DNA of 64,000 nucleotides from Prosapia bicincta (taxonomy: Eukaryota; Arthropoda; Insecta; Hemiptera; Cercopidae): NCBI GenBank assembly GCA_036971475.1, contig JBAIZL010000002.1:329662145-329726144 (forward strand), written 5' to 3'. A model generated the notes under the pieces. That model ran no database searches. It saw only the letters and a list, made by a program, of their open reading frames with translations, and was not told the DNA's origin. Both the position numbers and the translations under genes were made by a program. Of this stretch, positions 47,501 to 55,352 are shown piece after piece (position 1 is the first letter of the stretch; each line of letters begins with the position of its first letter).

Positions 47501-49734
47501 TTTTAGTCCATCTCTTAAGAATTTTTTAAAATTATTTAATGTCTTTGAACTATTTTTAGGAAGACAGTGACACACTTCAACAGTTTGAAGATCCAGAAGG
47601 GAATGAAATGGAGTTGGAGCACGAGCAACCTCAGCTTAAAGTCACTGATGAATTAAAATGTAATCCTGGTAATCCAGTGTTAAGGTTAAACAGACAGCAA
47701 CAAACAAGGAAATTTAAGAATGAAGCTGAGATTTCATGTCATCCTGCGACTCATTTTCAGCAGCCTTCAGCTGTAAGTTAGAGACAGGTTGAAATATATA
47801 AAGATACCTCAGTCTAGAGTACTGCCATAGTTATGCATTAAAATGCAACCTTTTATAGTTTTTCAATTCCTACTATTAGTTCACACTCACCTTATATGTA
47901 TATTTTGTTCAAATACATTTTTTTTAAATCTTGTAGTGGATAACAATTAATGTTAATACAGTTGATTCAAATATTTATTCATAGATTAAATTTAATTTTA
48001 GTTTTGTATGGGAGAAAACTTTCCACAGAAGGTATGCAACGGTTAGGTTATGTTACTTTATTTATATTAATTGTAACTATTTAATAAAAAGTAACTAAAA
48101 TAAAAATTTTCTTTGTTGATCTAAGTAAGAATTGACTTTAAAATATTTCTGTTTATGTTACTCGTTTATTTCTTACATGTTTATAAAAAGAAAATTCATT
48201 GTTTGTATGTATATATAAAGTTATTATATGTTAATTTTAAACAATGATTCAGTGTGACAGAATAATAATGGACTACATTAAATATCACAAATATATATGT
48301 ATATAAACTCCCCAGGGTCCAATGCCCAAAACATATTAATGTAAGACACCAGGTTTATTACACATTATATTAATTCTTACATCTCAATGGTGAATTAAAT
48401 GTATTTTGTCAGTGTCAAAATAATATTTACTTGTATATAAAGCCAAATTTATTTATATCAAATTTGAAAGTTTGTTATTAAAAGGAATATTTCGTACATT
48501 GTGATATCACCAAATTTGTGTTTTCAGATACCATCAGTTGTGCCGCCGAATTTAAATACTCTCTCCCATCAAGCTCATTCAAAACAAGAAGCCTACTCGT
48601 CTATGCTTATGTCTTGGTACTTAAGTGGTTATCATACTGGTAAGTGAGGCTAACTGCCTGACAACATTGTTGCAAAATACACTGATAGTTACCAGAAGAG
48701 GGGTGCAAATTAGCTGCATCTTATGACAAACCCCAAGCAAACGTAACACAACCCAAACACATTTACAACCAAATATAGTAACATAACTTGATCAATTAAT
48801 ATATACACATAAAAATACTAGAATATTTTTCCTGATCAGAACTTTTGCGCTTTAGGATTGCTGAAAGGGTCATAGTTTGACAAACTCATAAATGGGATGC
48901 GGATTTTAGCTTGCTCTGTGGTAGACTTGCATGTTAATCTACTCGATCAGAGAGTGTCCACAGTTTGTCGATGTTAATTATTACGAGTTCTCTCAATGAA
49001 GTCAAGAAGGAAACTATAGGCTCCAGAGTAACTTGCAAGATATCCATGGGTGTATTGGTTGTAATAATCTAACCTGTAGTAACGCCTGAACAAAAAGGGG
49101 ATTTAAAATTTAATAGAAATGTTTACCACATCAAAATTAGTTGGGGAAAGAGGCAAAGTTCAGTTTCATTGATTGAGCCTATATTATTAATGATAGTAGT
49201 AATTCAGGGCCATAAATTGCCATCACTAATGATTTAATTTAAATTCTTACATGTTCAGAATAAAACTTATATCTTTTAAAAAAGTCTTCTTGGGTAACAC
49301 TGGGTGTACTGTAAAAAAAGACTTGCAATTTCTTGTCAAGGAAAACTCATAAACGTCCTCCTCCTACAAATGGGCTTTTAAGAACTACATCTTTCAGCCC
49401 TTCTGCATTGCGATTGGGTATTTTTCAGGTTTTTTTCTTTGTAAACACTAACACTATAAAGATCTTTGAATTTATTCTTCATAATGTGTTTAGTAGTGTT
49501 TTGATATATCACTTTTTATATCTTTTCATTTTAAAATGTGTTATGAAAAAAATTTAACTAGAAACATCTTCTTACTCTAATTTTATTCTATATTGAATTG
49601 AAGCCTAATTTTACTAATTATTGTTGAATTTTTCAGGTTACTATGAAGGGTTGAAACACGGTAAGAAGGCAGCGTTAGCTTCGTTGAACAAACATAACCA
49701 ACCTTCAAACAAGTATTCCTACCAAAAGAAATGA
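21089..49734 (+). CDS. Smn: Survival motor neuron protein (SMN), eight exons
   Basis: Exons 21089-21127, 32646-32726, 33473-33625, 37207-37321, 42014-42117, 47560-47772, 48528-48639 and 49637-49734: 915 nt, 304 residues (human SMN is 294). SMN is the core of the complex that loads Sm proteins onto snRNAs. Seen: Gemin2-binding segment (residues 14-40, DDDDTWDDTLLIQMWDKSLE), lysine-rich linker (41-91), Tudor domain (92-146, ending FTGYGNSEEVLFSDL) and YG box (about 259-280, SMLMSWYLSGYHTGYYEG). All introns are GT-AG and every join keeps frame. By alignment from memory the Tudor cage is aromatic but altered: human W102 becomes Tyr and Y127 becomes Phe, while Y109 and Y130 are kept. The long proline runs of vertebrate SMN are absent. 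The start is the first ATG, followed by ESFLYVRGS as in SMN N-termini. Confidence 0.96.
21337..21922. mobile_element. GGTAA foldback element, copy A
   Basis: Flanked by an exact 8-bp duplication AAAGTATT (21329-21336 and 21923-21930). Ends GGTAATTGTTTC and its complement. The arms are built of 70-80-bp tandem units containing cc(a)gtcaggatagatttggt, in one orientation left of about 21570 and the other to the right. The centre reads atcggcaataagtgtaat. No ORF of its own. Confidence 0.88.
22653..23671. mobile_element. GGTAA foldback element, copy B
   Basis: Ends GGTAAATATTAAGTCTTATT and its complement. The flanks AATATGTT and GATATGTT agree at 7 of 8 positions. The arms are eroded but keep gacatgaata inverted, the aggatagatttggtt units and the centre atcagtaataagtct. 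A separate insertion sits in the right arm (23146-23539). The stretch just left (22500-22630) holds a still older fragment of the same repeat. Confidence 0.75.
23146..23539. mobile_element. 394-bp insertion with an 11-bp target duplication
   Basis: AACTAAAATGT occurs at 23135-23145 and again at 23540-23550, exactly bracketing sequence that interrupts foldback copy B. The insert has no terminal inverted repeat and contains aataaagata near its right end, so a retroposed sequence is possible. No family recognised. Confidence 0.5.
23753..23975. repeat. Foldback family with cgaaacagttgttt core
   Basis: Outer arms ataaatcataaataattatt and its rough complement; inner arms cgaaacagttgttt and aaacaactgttttg. 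Related partial copies are at 32810-32960 and 61745-61950. Confidence 0.6.
24853..27527. mobile_element. GGTAA foldback element, copy C, with nested hAT
   Basis: Exact 8-bp duplication CCACATTT at 24845-24852 and 27528-27535. Terminal arms of about 170 bp match almost base for base in inverse orientation: ggtaattattccgacgtgcg, then gactaccgctatt, then the cgctgacg block. Further in are the aggatagatttggt units. Subtracting the nested hAT (25486-27095) and its duplicated site leaves about 1.06 kb. Confidence 0.92.
25486..27095 (-). mobile_element. hAT transposon relic nested in the foldback
   Basis: Ends TAGGGATGGGCCGATTCC and its complement, with an exact 8-bp duplication ATTATAAC (25478-25485 and 27096-27103). 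Subterminal regions are rich in gattccgattc repeats. On the minus strand at about 26125-25930 a broken frame resembles the hAT C-terminus, with counterparts of the YLSV, CDSRRNRL and MLVFLN blocks. A GA-rich microsatellite sits at 26731-26789. Non-functional. Confidence 0.88.
27536..28017. other. SMN intron 1, unassigned stretch
   Basis: AT-rich, no coding exon or element end seen. Confidence 0.4.
28018..28977 (+). mobile_element. PLE-A: Penelope-like element, endonuclease end
   Basis: Plus-strand reading at 28500-28600 gives GVYKLTCSSCPRFYIGQTGR then SFYTRYQEHIKAL, a GIY-YIG endonuclease of the Penelope type (GVY...FYIGQTG; Arg and Glu present). Upstream, HKLAAYNTMIYRLLKTPL belongs to the RT thumb/linker. 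Frames are broken by stops. The fragment is bracketed by inverted copies of a module (28056-28104 and 28932-28977) also found alone at 16088-16250. The reverse transcriptase palm is missing. Confidence 0.85.
29162..29311 (+). repeat. G-rich minisatellite, three 51-53-bp units
   Basis: Units begin ggttat(g/a)gga and contain ggagggggaggagtt. The units carry G runs that might form quadruplexes on the plus strand. The open frame through it is probably fortuitous. Confidence 0.8.
29320..30200. other. SMN intron 1, unassigned stretch
   Basis: No exon. At 30150-30180 is a decayed taaccaactctatcctaact unit, a fossil of the GGTAA foldback repeat. Confidence 0.4.
30201..30245. repeat. (GT)n microsatellite
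   Basis: About 16 uninterrupted GT units followed by cgtgcacgtgtgtgtgg. Confidence 0.95.
30280..32332. mobile_element. Long-arm DNA transposon with orphan ORF
   Basis: Perfect 26-bp inverted tips starting GGGTCATTCCGTGTCAAATC, flanked by TGTT on both sides (30276-30279 and 32333-32336), so a probable 4-bp target duplication. The arms continue as an inverted repeat to about 30760 and back from about 31870 (roughly 470 bp each), with high identity. The central 1.1 kb carries a minus-strand ORF. No recognisable transposase. I cannot place it in a superfamily from sequence alone. Confidence 0.85.
30915..31424 (-). CDS. Orphan ORF inside the long-arm transposon
   Basis: 169 codons, MTPCEFYEWSVENIHGISFD through WLPFTDVLCTVNQQL, ending at a TAA inside the element. 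Composition is that of a soluble folded domain, and codon use looks protein-like. Just upstream on the same strand a second frame (31702-31445) may be an earlier part in another frame or across an intron, since a possible acceptor lies near 31425. Seen: only the C-terminal part of something. It is not a recognisable catalytic domain, and the function is unknown. It may be the element's own protein or a captured host fragment. Confidence 0.5.
   Translation of the reverse strand: MTPCEFYEWSVENIHGISFDYGTQKDFVSAEIFLKDRFSEALTIKGTQQYHTFMPVASIRNKLTVKIFSESTTSSQVTVSRSTDKITFADCNGYISIVYDSNWWLAYIMDKNEDEDELKVTFLHPKGPSPSFSYPRIPDVLWLPFTDVLCTVNQQLQQEEFTSYPKMKF
32646..32726 (+). CDS. Smn: SMN exon 2, Gemin2-binding segment
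   Basis: Acceptor TACTTAG, donor GTAAGT. Encodes 27 residues including the acidic run and WDDTLLIQMWDKSLEKV, the helix that contacts Gemin2 in known SMN structures. Confidence 0.95.
32810..32960. repeat. Partial copy of the cgaaacagttgttt foldback family
   Basis: ataaatcataaataattatt followed by diverged cat(g)...tcatttcattgacaaag, matching the left half of 23753-23975. Confidence 0.45.
33473..33625 (+). CDS. Smn: SMN exon 3, basic linker
   Basis: 51 residues rich in Lys, Asn and Ser (IVGEFSKEKNN to GYKPKQK). Acceptor TTTTTTCAG is strong; donor GTTATG is weak but is the only choice that keeps frame into exon 4. Reading on would meet a stop after about ten codons. Confidence 0.85.
33719..34967 (-). 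mobile_element. mariner transposon, inactivated
   Basis: TA on both sides (33717-33718 and 34968-34969). The ends, read inward, contain ttcataaaataaggctcc / ttcataaaataaggttcc. Length 1249 bp, normal for mariner. The minus-strand transposase is in pieces. The N-terminal part (34834-34367) shows ISDQHVRKWCREFNESRT, a helix-turn-helix region. The C-terminal part (34403-33819) shows VFWDRKGLLLIDFLP, LIHDNARLQVSHQT and YSPDLAPSDYHLFKK, the D,D34D catalytic triad. At least two frame breaks. Lies in SMN intron 3. Confidence 0.93.
34970..35749. other. SMN intron 3, unassigned stretch
   Basis: No exon and no element end recognised. A short AT run lies at 35618-35628. Confidence 0.4.
35750..36000 (-). 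pseudogene. LINE ORF2 C-terminal remnant
   Basis: Minus-strand frame KINAVEINALWRSCQISRRE, then YRTDERIRDVLEKKKD and GRKGRPKLI. This follows the common insect LINE tail (AVEMxxWRR..xISR..xxxIR..., then W.GHV.RM and RKRGRPK) with the central tryptophan part corrupted. Degraded and without visible ends. Confidence 0.65.
36001..37206. other. SMN intron 3, right part
   Basis: No gene seen. A G-run is at 36228-36236, purine-rich stretches at 36455-36545, and a long T tract before the exon-4 acceptor at 37189-37206. Confidence 0.4.
37207..37321 (+). CDS. Smn: SMN exon 4, Tudor domain first part
   Basis: Preceded by a long T tract and AACAG; donor GTAACA. Encodes MYKVGQRVRAVYSSDQKQYE through CIVKFTG. 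This covers the first four strands of the Tudor barrel and three of the four cage positions. Confidence 0.95.
37322..38181. other. SMN intron 4, left part
   Basis: AT-rich, no feature supported. Confidence 0.4.
38182..38440. repeat. Foldback element with two hammerhead-like cores
   Basis: Outer arms aaataaaagacata...ctcacaaatcaatcatttat and complement. The right arm (about 38358-38385) reads CTGATGA, one T, stem GATGAC/GTCATT with loop TTT, then GAAAC. The left arm has the complement with CTGATAA. A half copy lies at 1560-1650. Confidence 0.8.
38560..38623. repeat. (AT)n microsatellite
   Basis: About 32 units. A second, shorter tract lies at 38861-38890. Both border PLE-associated repeat ends. 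Confidence 0.95.
39041..39483 (-). pseudogene. PLE-B: GIY-YIG endonuclease segment
   Basis: Minus-strand frame LEKHNLSGIYKITCNNCNAF then YIGKTTRSFKIRFEEHYRAF, a clear Penelope-type GIY-YIG domain with the GIY, YIG, Arg and Glu positions and the N-terminal Cys pair. It continues HLISHKHEI to the C-terminus near 39041. It meets the RT segment of the same kind of element head to head at about 39484, in opposite orientation. Confidence 0.88.
39484..40693 (+). pseudogene. PLE-B: reverse transcriptase segment, inverted
   Basis: Plus-strand PLE ORF from near its N-terminus: LILKSDKTNTPVII (about 39960-40010), GIPKIHKPNTPFRPLINF (about 40207), first catalytic Asp in SYDITNMYPSIP (about 40413-40450) and GLPMGSPISSVMSEIYLQ (about 40588-40650). 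One frameshift lies near 39795. The reading stops at 40693, before the YVDD motif, so palm end, thumb and endonuclease are missing from this strand. Codons are extremely A-rich. Confidence 0.9.
40699..41180 (+). repeat. Two direct copies of a PLE-associated end repeat
   Basis: Units of about 205 bp (40699-40903 and 40972-41176). Each contains ttgat(t/a)... then GACCACTGTGTGGTTGAAAT (stem ACCAC/GTGGT, loop TGT, then GAAA). Each ends in accaaggtaagtctgtcagt and an AT tract. The first unit starts 6 bp after the RT relic, which suggests these are the PLE's own terminal (pLTR-like) repeats. A third copy is at 51885-52085. Confidence 0.75.
41235..41845. repeat. PLE-associated end repeats around an (AT)n tract
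   Basis: Blocks ggactagataggaaactgat and ccaaaactgcaatctcttgg occur at 41248-41306 and 41517-41580, and inverted at 41745-41840. Motifs TTGATGA...GATCATTTTTGATC lie near 41600-41715. The (AT)n tract is 41462-41509. These match fragments at 14310-14440 and 15890-15960. Confidence 0.75.
42014..42117 (+). CDS. Smn: SMN exon 5, Tudor domain last part
   Basis: Begins by completing the Gly codon, then YGNSEEVLFSDLVESLG, matching human YGNREEQNLSDLL. The Glu corresponding to human E134, a known disease position, is kept. Acceptor GCACAG, donor GTATAG. Confidence 0.95.
42118..42818. other. SMN intron 5, left edge
   Basis: No feature supported. Confidence 0.4.
43440..43822 (-). pseudogene. LINE RNase H remnant
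   Basis: Minus-strand frame GNEEADSLAKEART (end of an RNase H domain), then RLRTMHLKDMKILPDGSRTY and PECRHCPGMPITSSTARPSL with CxxC and a following His, as in the tail of RNase H-bearing LINEs. The rest of the element is absent. Confidence 0.7.
44100..44677 (+). pseudogene. mariner-type transposase, internally deleted
   Basis: The plus strand shows TVYKWYDRFKSGLYASVEES (DNA-binding region), then after a deletion HHDNAPCHTSLLISGF (second catalytic Asp). After a frameshift come LPYSPNLVPCDFWLFPKIKT (third Asp) and FQKSF. The right end cttgatcacacctcg followed by TA is a mariner-type terminus. The left terminus is not seen. Different lineage from the copy at 33719. Confidence 0.82.
44765..46030 (-). 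mobile_element. PLE-C: Penelope-like element, RT plus GIY-YIG, internally deleted
   Basis: In minus-strand order: ALPKIHKINVPIRAIINYQN (about 45960-45900); KIIYWHRYVDDIITLY with the YVDD catalytic box (about 45790-45740); a thumb region FRSMLLRLKEVPMTTENINK (about 45530-45470); then the endonuclease SGVYKLNCDKCNKFYIGQTG (about 45205-45145) and RVEEHKQN. The first catalytic Asp region is deleted, and stops and frameshifts are present. Just past the endonuclease, at 44840-44800, is GTGATGA, stem GATCG/CGATC, GAAAACG. Confidence 0.88.
46031..47559. other. SMN intron 5, right part
   Basis: Beyond the acidic piggyBac-like stretch near 47000 I see nothing that can be named. The exon-6 acceptor TATTTTTAG closes the stretch. 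Confidence 0.4.
47560..47772 (+). CDS. Smn: SMN exon 6, variable linker
   Basis: 71 residues, EDSDTLQQFEDPEGNEMELE to HFQQPSA, with acidic, glutamine-rich and basic patches and no proline runs. Acceptor TTTTTAG, donor GTAAGT. Assigned from frame continuity and position between Tudor and YG-box exons. Confidence 0.88.
48528..48639 (+). CDS. Smn: SMN exon 7, start of YG box
   Basis: Encodes IPSVVPPNLNTLS through SMLMSWYLSGYHT plus the first base of a Gly codon. Acceptor TTTTCAG, donor GTAAGT. The self-association helix is split here exactly between HT and GYY. Confidence 0.96.
48640..49636. other. SMN intron 7
   Basis: Ordinary AT-rich intron with no element recognised. The 74-codon frame at 49333-49557 is intronic and ends in low-complexity sequence. 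Confidence 0.5.
49637..49734 (+). CDS. Smn: SMN exon 8, end of YG box and stop
   Basis: Encodes (G)YYEGLKHGKKAALASLNKHN and a short polar tail ending YSYQKK before TGA at 49732-49734. Acceptor TTTTTCAG. The stop straddles the junction of a 23-bp tandem duplication. Confidence 0.95.
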
Positions 49735-49756
49735 AGTATTCCTACCAAAAGAAATG
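49711..49756 (+). repeat. 23-bp tandem duplication at the SMN stop codon
   Basis: Two identical 23-bp units (49711-49733 and 49734-49756). The TGA stop uses the last two bases of unit 1 and the first of unit 2. Removing one unit would leave the same protein end, so the duplication is neutral for coding. Confidence 0.95.
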
Positions 49757-49771
49757 AATATAGTTTTTTTA

Positions 49772-49777
49772 AATAAA
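49772..49777 (+). terminator. Smn: Polyadenylation signal of SMN
   Basis: AATAAA 38 bases after the stop codon, followed by a T-rich stretch, which would give a very short 3' UTR. No other AATAAA is as close. Confidence 0.7.
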
Positions 49778-50277
49778 ATTTTTTTCATTATTTTTGTTTC
49801 TTGTATTAATAATTATTTTTAACCTTCTGGTTTCTAAATTTAAAAAAATTACCATAGTTTGAAAAAATATTTTTCCAAGTCAAGTTTAAAGCATATATAA
49901 TTTCTTTAGAATGAAGAAAAAAACATTTCTCCATATTAGAATTACTAATTGCTGTTTGTAAGAATAACCTTTATCAAAGTACAAAATAATTGAAAAAAAA
50001 AACAATTTCCGAATTCTAAATGGCATCATTTTCAAAGCCTTTTAAATTAGGGTAGAGACAAATAATCAGTTGGAAACTTAATAACTAGCTATAAAAATGT
50101 TTTTATCGGTATAGAAATCACATAATTATCGATTCTAGTTTCCAAAATAAAAATTATTAAATAAATTGTGTAATTTATAATGACTCTGGTTAGACCTAGC
50201 AGAATTGGTAGATTAACATGCATTACAAATTTAATTTACGGTGATACATATTGCTGTTGAAATTTCTATATCCCTAA

Positions 50278-51359
50278 GGATGCGGACATACAAAAGGCAA
50301 CTGGTGACGGCAACACAACGCAAACTGAAGTTGCTTTTTCATAGCATATATAGTTTAATGCACATATTCATAGTGAAGTGATAGCAACGCGGTCAGCGGG
50401 TGACATAAAAACTAAAGTTGCTCCAGTCATGACATGCTGTAAACTCATTTCTCAGTTGCCAGCAGTATTTGTTGTTATGTATGCGTTTCTCAAGAGGGCT
50501 ATCGTATTTAAATAATTATATTTTAATTTGTATTTTTTGTATTTGTTTTTTTTGAATAGTCTTTTTATTACACTGCTATAGTATGTCAAAAAAACAAAAT
50601 ATTTCTGGTTTTTTGTCATGATTTGTGTACCCAATAACTTCAAGACGATAAAATTTTGAACTATAAAATTTTATTTGTTTAAAATCCAATTTTTATTTCA
50701 TTGCAATGTAATGTTAGTTAGTAATGCAAGTTTTGTAGTTATATATAAAAAGAAATACATATGTGAGCAATTAACCTTAGCTGAGTGTTATTGTTAATCT
50801 TTCTGCAGCTGAAACAGGTTCTTGCCAATTAGTTGTTTTTTATCGATGTTCTAAAATATATCACTTAAAGGTAGTCATAGCTGCTAATACTCATACAATA
50901 ATAATTAAAAAATTGGTTTGGGTAGTCTCGTGAATTTTGCACAGCAATAAATTGACCTTGTCTCACCAAACAACGTTCTAGGTGTGTACACTTGATAGTT
51001 TTTGTTTTTTTGTAATGTTTTTGTAGCTTTTTTCTTAAAATATACACAAGGACGGCATTCTCCTCTGACGACGACATAACTGACAACTACGCTAGGAACT
51101 TTGTATGAACAATCTTGTAAACCAACTAACTACTTTTCTAATATAAACTCAAATTTATGTTGCGTTGCAATCACCAGTTGCTTTCTGTATGCCTTAAGAG
51201 ATATTAAAAGAAAAGATATTTGAAGAAGTCATCCTCTTCTGACGACGATATAACTGACAACTAAACTAGCAACTTTGTATGAACAATCTTGTAAACTGAC
51301 TAGCAACTCAAGTTTACATTGTGTTTCGATCACCAGTTGCTTTCTGTATGTCCACAGCC
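50278..51359 (-). mobile_element. PIF/Harbinger element with duplicated right arm
   Basis: TAA on both sides (50275-50277 and 51360-51362). Ends GG(A/C)TG(C/T)GGACATACA and inward GCAACTGGTG are inverted. On the minus strand at 51086-50865 the frame CTHLERCLVRQGQFIAVQNS, then RDYPNQFFNYYCMSISSYDY, follows the N-terminus of Harbinger nucleases (H...R...GEF...L..dp.kF..YfRMs...Fd.L). The catalytic part is gone. The right arm is present twice (51063-51210 and 51235-51359). Confidence 0.78.
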
Positions 51360-51742
51360 TAAGAGATATTTAAAGAAAATATATATTCAAAGAAGTTCAA
51401 AACCGCTTTGAATTTCTCGGTTACGAGATGTTCCTGCCATCATAATCGTACAATTAATGGTTATTCTAATACAAATCTAACTTTTAATGACCAAGAGTTC
51501 CTGATTCATTGTAGACTACACAAAGACCAGTCCTGCACTCAATAGAAAAATACTATCTATTATGAGTATTAGACAGCCAATAATAGATTGTATTTTGTGT
51601 GGTGATGGGAACTAAATTTAGCTGACTTACAAGTAGCGCCAATGTACAACCACCTTTTGTGCTGACTGCAATCACAAGCACTATAAATTACATAATGTTT
51701 TTAACAAATTGTATTTTGGAAACTTGTCTTAATAACTTGATT
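51360..51742. other. Intergenic, unassigned
   Basis: No feature supported. Confidence 0.4.
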
Positions 51743-52085
51743 TTACCTTGGTAAGAGTCCACTCTGTAGTCTTGAAATAGAAAGACATAAAAGCACTTAA
51801 CCAATGATAAATTTCAACCACACAGTGGTCTTTGTCAATCAAAGAGAAAACACAAAAAGAAATATGAGAAAATGAAATAAAATGTTTTTATTTCATTCTC
51901 TCATATTACTTTTTGTTTTCTCTTTGATTGACAAAGACCACTGTGTGGTTGAAATTTATCATTGGTTAAGTGCTTTTATGTCTTTCTATTTCAAGACTAC
52001 AGAGTGGACTCTTACCAAGGTAAGTCTGTCAGCCTCCTAGTCTAAAAAATCTAAATAATCTTTACCAACCAAAACTAACTATTGA
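51743..52085. repeat. Foldback copy of the PLE end repeat
   Basis: Arms 51743-51885 and 51886-52022 are reverse complements with GACCACTGTGTGGTTGAAAT in each. The right side continues accaaggtaagtctgtcag as in the units at 40699 and 40972. Confidence 0.8.
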
Positions 52086-52141
52086 TTTTCTTAGATATAA
52101 AAGATGATTACAGCAAAATATACTGTTTAAAAAAATGTGCT

Positions 52142-52200
52142 ACACAGTAGAACCTCGACAAGTCAGACTTTGTTAACTCTGATCTCTGGATAACCCGGAA
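52142..52200 (+). mobile_element. pogo/Tigger-like terminal fragment
   Basis: ACAGTAGAACCTCGACAAGT and following gataacccggaatga have the look of a Tigger terminal region. No partner end identified. Confidence 0.4.
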
Positions 52201-54082
52201 TGATTTTGAAGTCAAATAAAAATAACAAATATGTACAGTACACGCATGGACTACCTCGCAAGCACACACACACAATGAACTGTTCCATAGGATTCTAATA
52301 TATGTGGGATCAAAATGTAAGATCATTGGATGCCAAAGGCAATCCAATAAAGTTATAATAGAACACCAAAACCCTGTAGGTTGATTACTGTTTATGAGCA
52401 ATTGCAATAGTGTGGCCTTGGCCGTCCAGGGTCTTCTGGGAAAAAGTATGTACCTGGGATTCTCAAGGCAAACAATCCGGAAAATGTTCGAACTACAGAC
52501 TTTCACAAAGAGGTTGTCTAGTAATGGTTAAGAGCTGGCATAAATATCTCTTTATGGAAATATAAGAAATAGGTTTTGGTCATGTCTAGATAATTTTCTA
52601 GAGATTTGGCCAGTTCTGTAAGTAAAAGGCAGGTTGAGTAAAGGTAATATGGCAATATAATAACATCAGGAGAAACTGATTGTGCTGATAATTATTGTAA
52701 AATGTTATAAAATGTCCTGATAAGCAGCAAGTGGTACTTGATATTTAAAACGCACATTAAGTTATAATATATTGAAATATAGGAAACTACTGCATCACTA
52801 AGTCCTGAACTGTAATCCAAGTCATGAACAGTACCTACTAGCTAACGCCCACCGTTGGGAGTTGAGCAATTTGGTTATACGCTAACCAGTAGAGATGGGC
52901 CTCTGAAGAAAAGGACTGTTGTAAACCTGGGCCTGATCCAGGACTGTGAAATCATTTAGGTGCTTGGCAGCTAAGCAACAGTAGACTATTAATTCAAGAA
53001 AAATCCAGTTATATTTTTCTTTCTTTCTATTTTACACTTATCATTAAGCAGCTGTTTTTATCATTAAATTTGAGGTAGAAAACTGAAATACCAAGGAATT
53101 GTTTGAAAATTTGCAGAGTACCACTAAATACAAACTGCTAAGCTGTCTCTTTGGGACAAAGATGGATTTGTGAGAGGTCTATGAAAGTCAGTTTATAGTC
53201 AACATTGGCCCAACCAAAATAAAAATAACTCGAGGCTAAGGTCTCCCCTTCAATCAGCAATAAAGTTCCAAAACAAGTTGTTGAATTGCTAATACCTGGA
53301 TGTTTGCTGTGGACATTAGAGCATGTACATTGAGGCCAGGTAATAACATTTTTCACTGGGTATCATTGGTATATATTATTTAAAATTCTGTCCTATCATT
53401 GAGGTAGTATTTTTAATTTAGCCTCGCAATGAGCACATTATAAAACAAACTTTAGATTTTATTTCTTAAAAGAAAAGCGCAAAAAAGAATCTTTTTTATT
53501 AACATGCCAAATAAAATTCTGTATTTGTTTCAGTAATCAATAGAGTGAACGAGAAATATTCGATGCACGAAAATTTATGTTATAAAAAATTATTTAATAA
53601 CTTTACTTAAAAATTACTGACAATCTAATTGTTGCAATACAATCATGTTTGTTGTAATTAATAAAAATAAATGAAGGTATTTAATGTGTGCTCGTTTTAT
53701 ACCAAAAATGAAGACAAGTCAGTTTAGCTCATTGAAAGTTACCTTGCTTTTTTATAATAAGATGTGGTATTTTATTTAAAAAATCCATAATTTTAAAATA
53801 TTATATTGTTGTAAGGTTATCTTTTTTTTAATTTCAGGACCTCACCACCTAACTTCTATTATTTATCTTTTTCTATAAACCTGAAGACTTTCTGCATATT
53901 TTGCCAATATCAATTACTTCTAGAGAGTAAATAACTATCAATCTTGGTTCTGATCAAGTAATAAATTTTTGGGAAGTAAGCACCATTTTATTATTTTTAT
54001 CCTATGTTCCTAAGAACTTTCTACTTGCCAATCAAAATTGTTTTTGCGACATCACTAACGCCTGGGATGTATTTATAAAATC
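52201..54082. other. Intergenic, unassigned
   Basis: AT-rich with a few somewhat less AT-rich patches. I see no exon, RNA gene or element terminus. Confidence 0.4.
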
Positions 54083-55344
54083 GGTAAAAATATGGTCTTA
54101 ATAACGTTGGTGTTAAAAAAATTTTTATCATCTTAAATTACTCGTTTTAATGTGTAGAACATGAATATCTACTTTTCTTTCCGCGGAAAATACGGAAAGT
54201 TACTTTTTTCACATTTTAAATGTTAGGTTGTAATGGCATGTATAGCGTAAACGAGTCTTATTGGTATTGTTAAAAAAATTTTATTTTTTCAATTACTCAT
54301 TTCAATGTGTAGAACACTAATATAAACGTTTTTCCACGGAAAATACAAAAAGGTAATTTTTCTGTACATTTTGAATGTTAGTCTGTAATAGCGTGAACCG
54401 GCCGCAAAGTAGCTGCAGCGCACTGTACTACGTCAAAGTCAGTTTATTTTAATACTGAACTTAAAATCTAATAATTTAACTTTTGGTTATAATTTTATAC
54501 AACATGACTATATACCTACATTAAAATTAACCTACGAAGTATCCAGTCAGGATAGATTTGGTTATAATGTTATTCAACTTTACTATACAACTATATTGAA
54601 ATATACCTATGTAGTATTCATTCAGGATAGATTTGGTTATAGTTTTATACATTACTACATAAATACATTAAAATATACCTATGAAGTGTCAAGTCAGGAT
54701 AGATTTGGTTATAATTTTATTCAATATTAATATCTACCTATATTAAGTTACCTACAAAGTAACCAGTCAGGATAGATTTGGTTATAATTTTATACAACAT
54801 TACTATCTACCTATATTAAAATATACCTATGAAGTATCCAGTCAGGATAGATTTGGTTGTAATTTTCTGAATCGGCAATAAGTCTAAATATTTACCAAAA
54901 TTACAACCAAATCTATCCTGACTGAATACTTTGTAGGTACAGTATACTTGAATACAGGTAGATACTAGTGTTAAATAAAATTATTACCAAATCTATCCTG
55001 ACTGGATACTTCGTAGGTATATTTTAATATAGGTAGATAGCAATATCAAATAAAATTATAACCAAATCTATCCTGACTGGAAACTTTGTATGTAGGTATA
55101 TATTAATATAGGTATATAGTAATGTATAAAATTAAAAATCTAGATGTAGTGCAGTGCGTTGTAGCTACTGCGCGCCTATAGGTTCACACTATAGGCCTAC
55201 ATGCATTTACAACGTAACATTTAAAACCTGAAAAAGTAACTTTCCGCATAAAAAAAGTTGATATTCATGTTCTAAACATTAATACGAGTAATATAATAAC
55301 AACAAAAAAAATTTTAACACCATCATTAAGACTATATTTTTACC
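54083..55344. mobile_element. GGTAA foldback element, copy D
   Basis: Exact 8-bp duplication ATAAAATC (54075-54082 and 55345-55352). Ends GGTAAAAATATGGTCTTAAT and its near complement. Outer arms contain ttccgcggaaaatacgg and agtagctgcagcgcactg types of block. Inner arms hold five sense and three antisense aggatagatttggtt units on either side of the centre atcggcaataagtct. The best-preserved full-length copy. Confidence 0.92.
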
Positions 55345-55352
55345 ATAAAATC

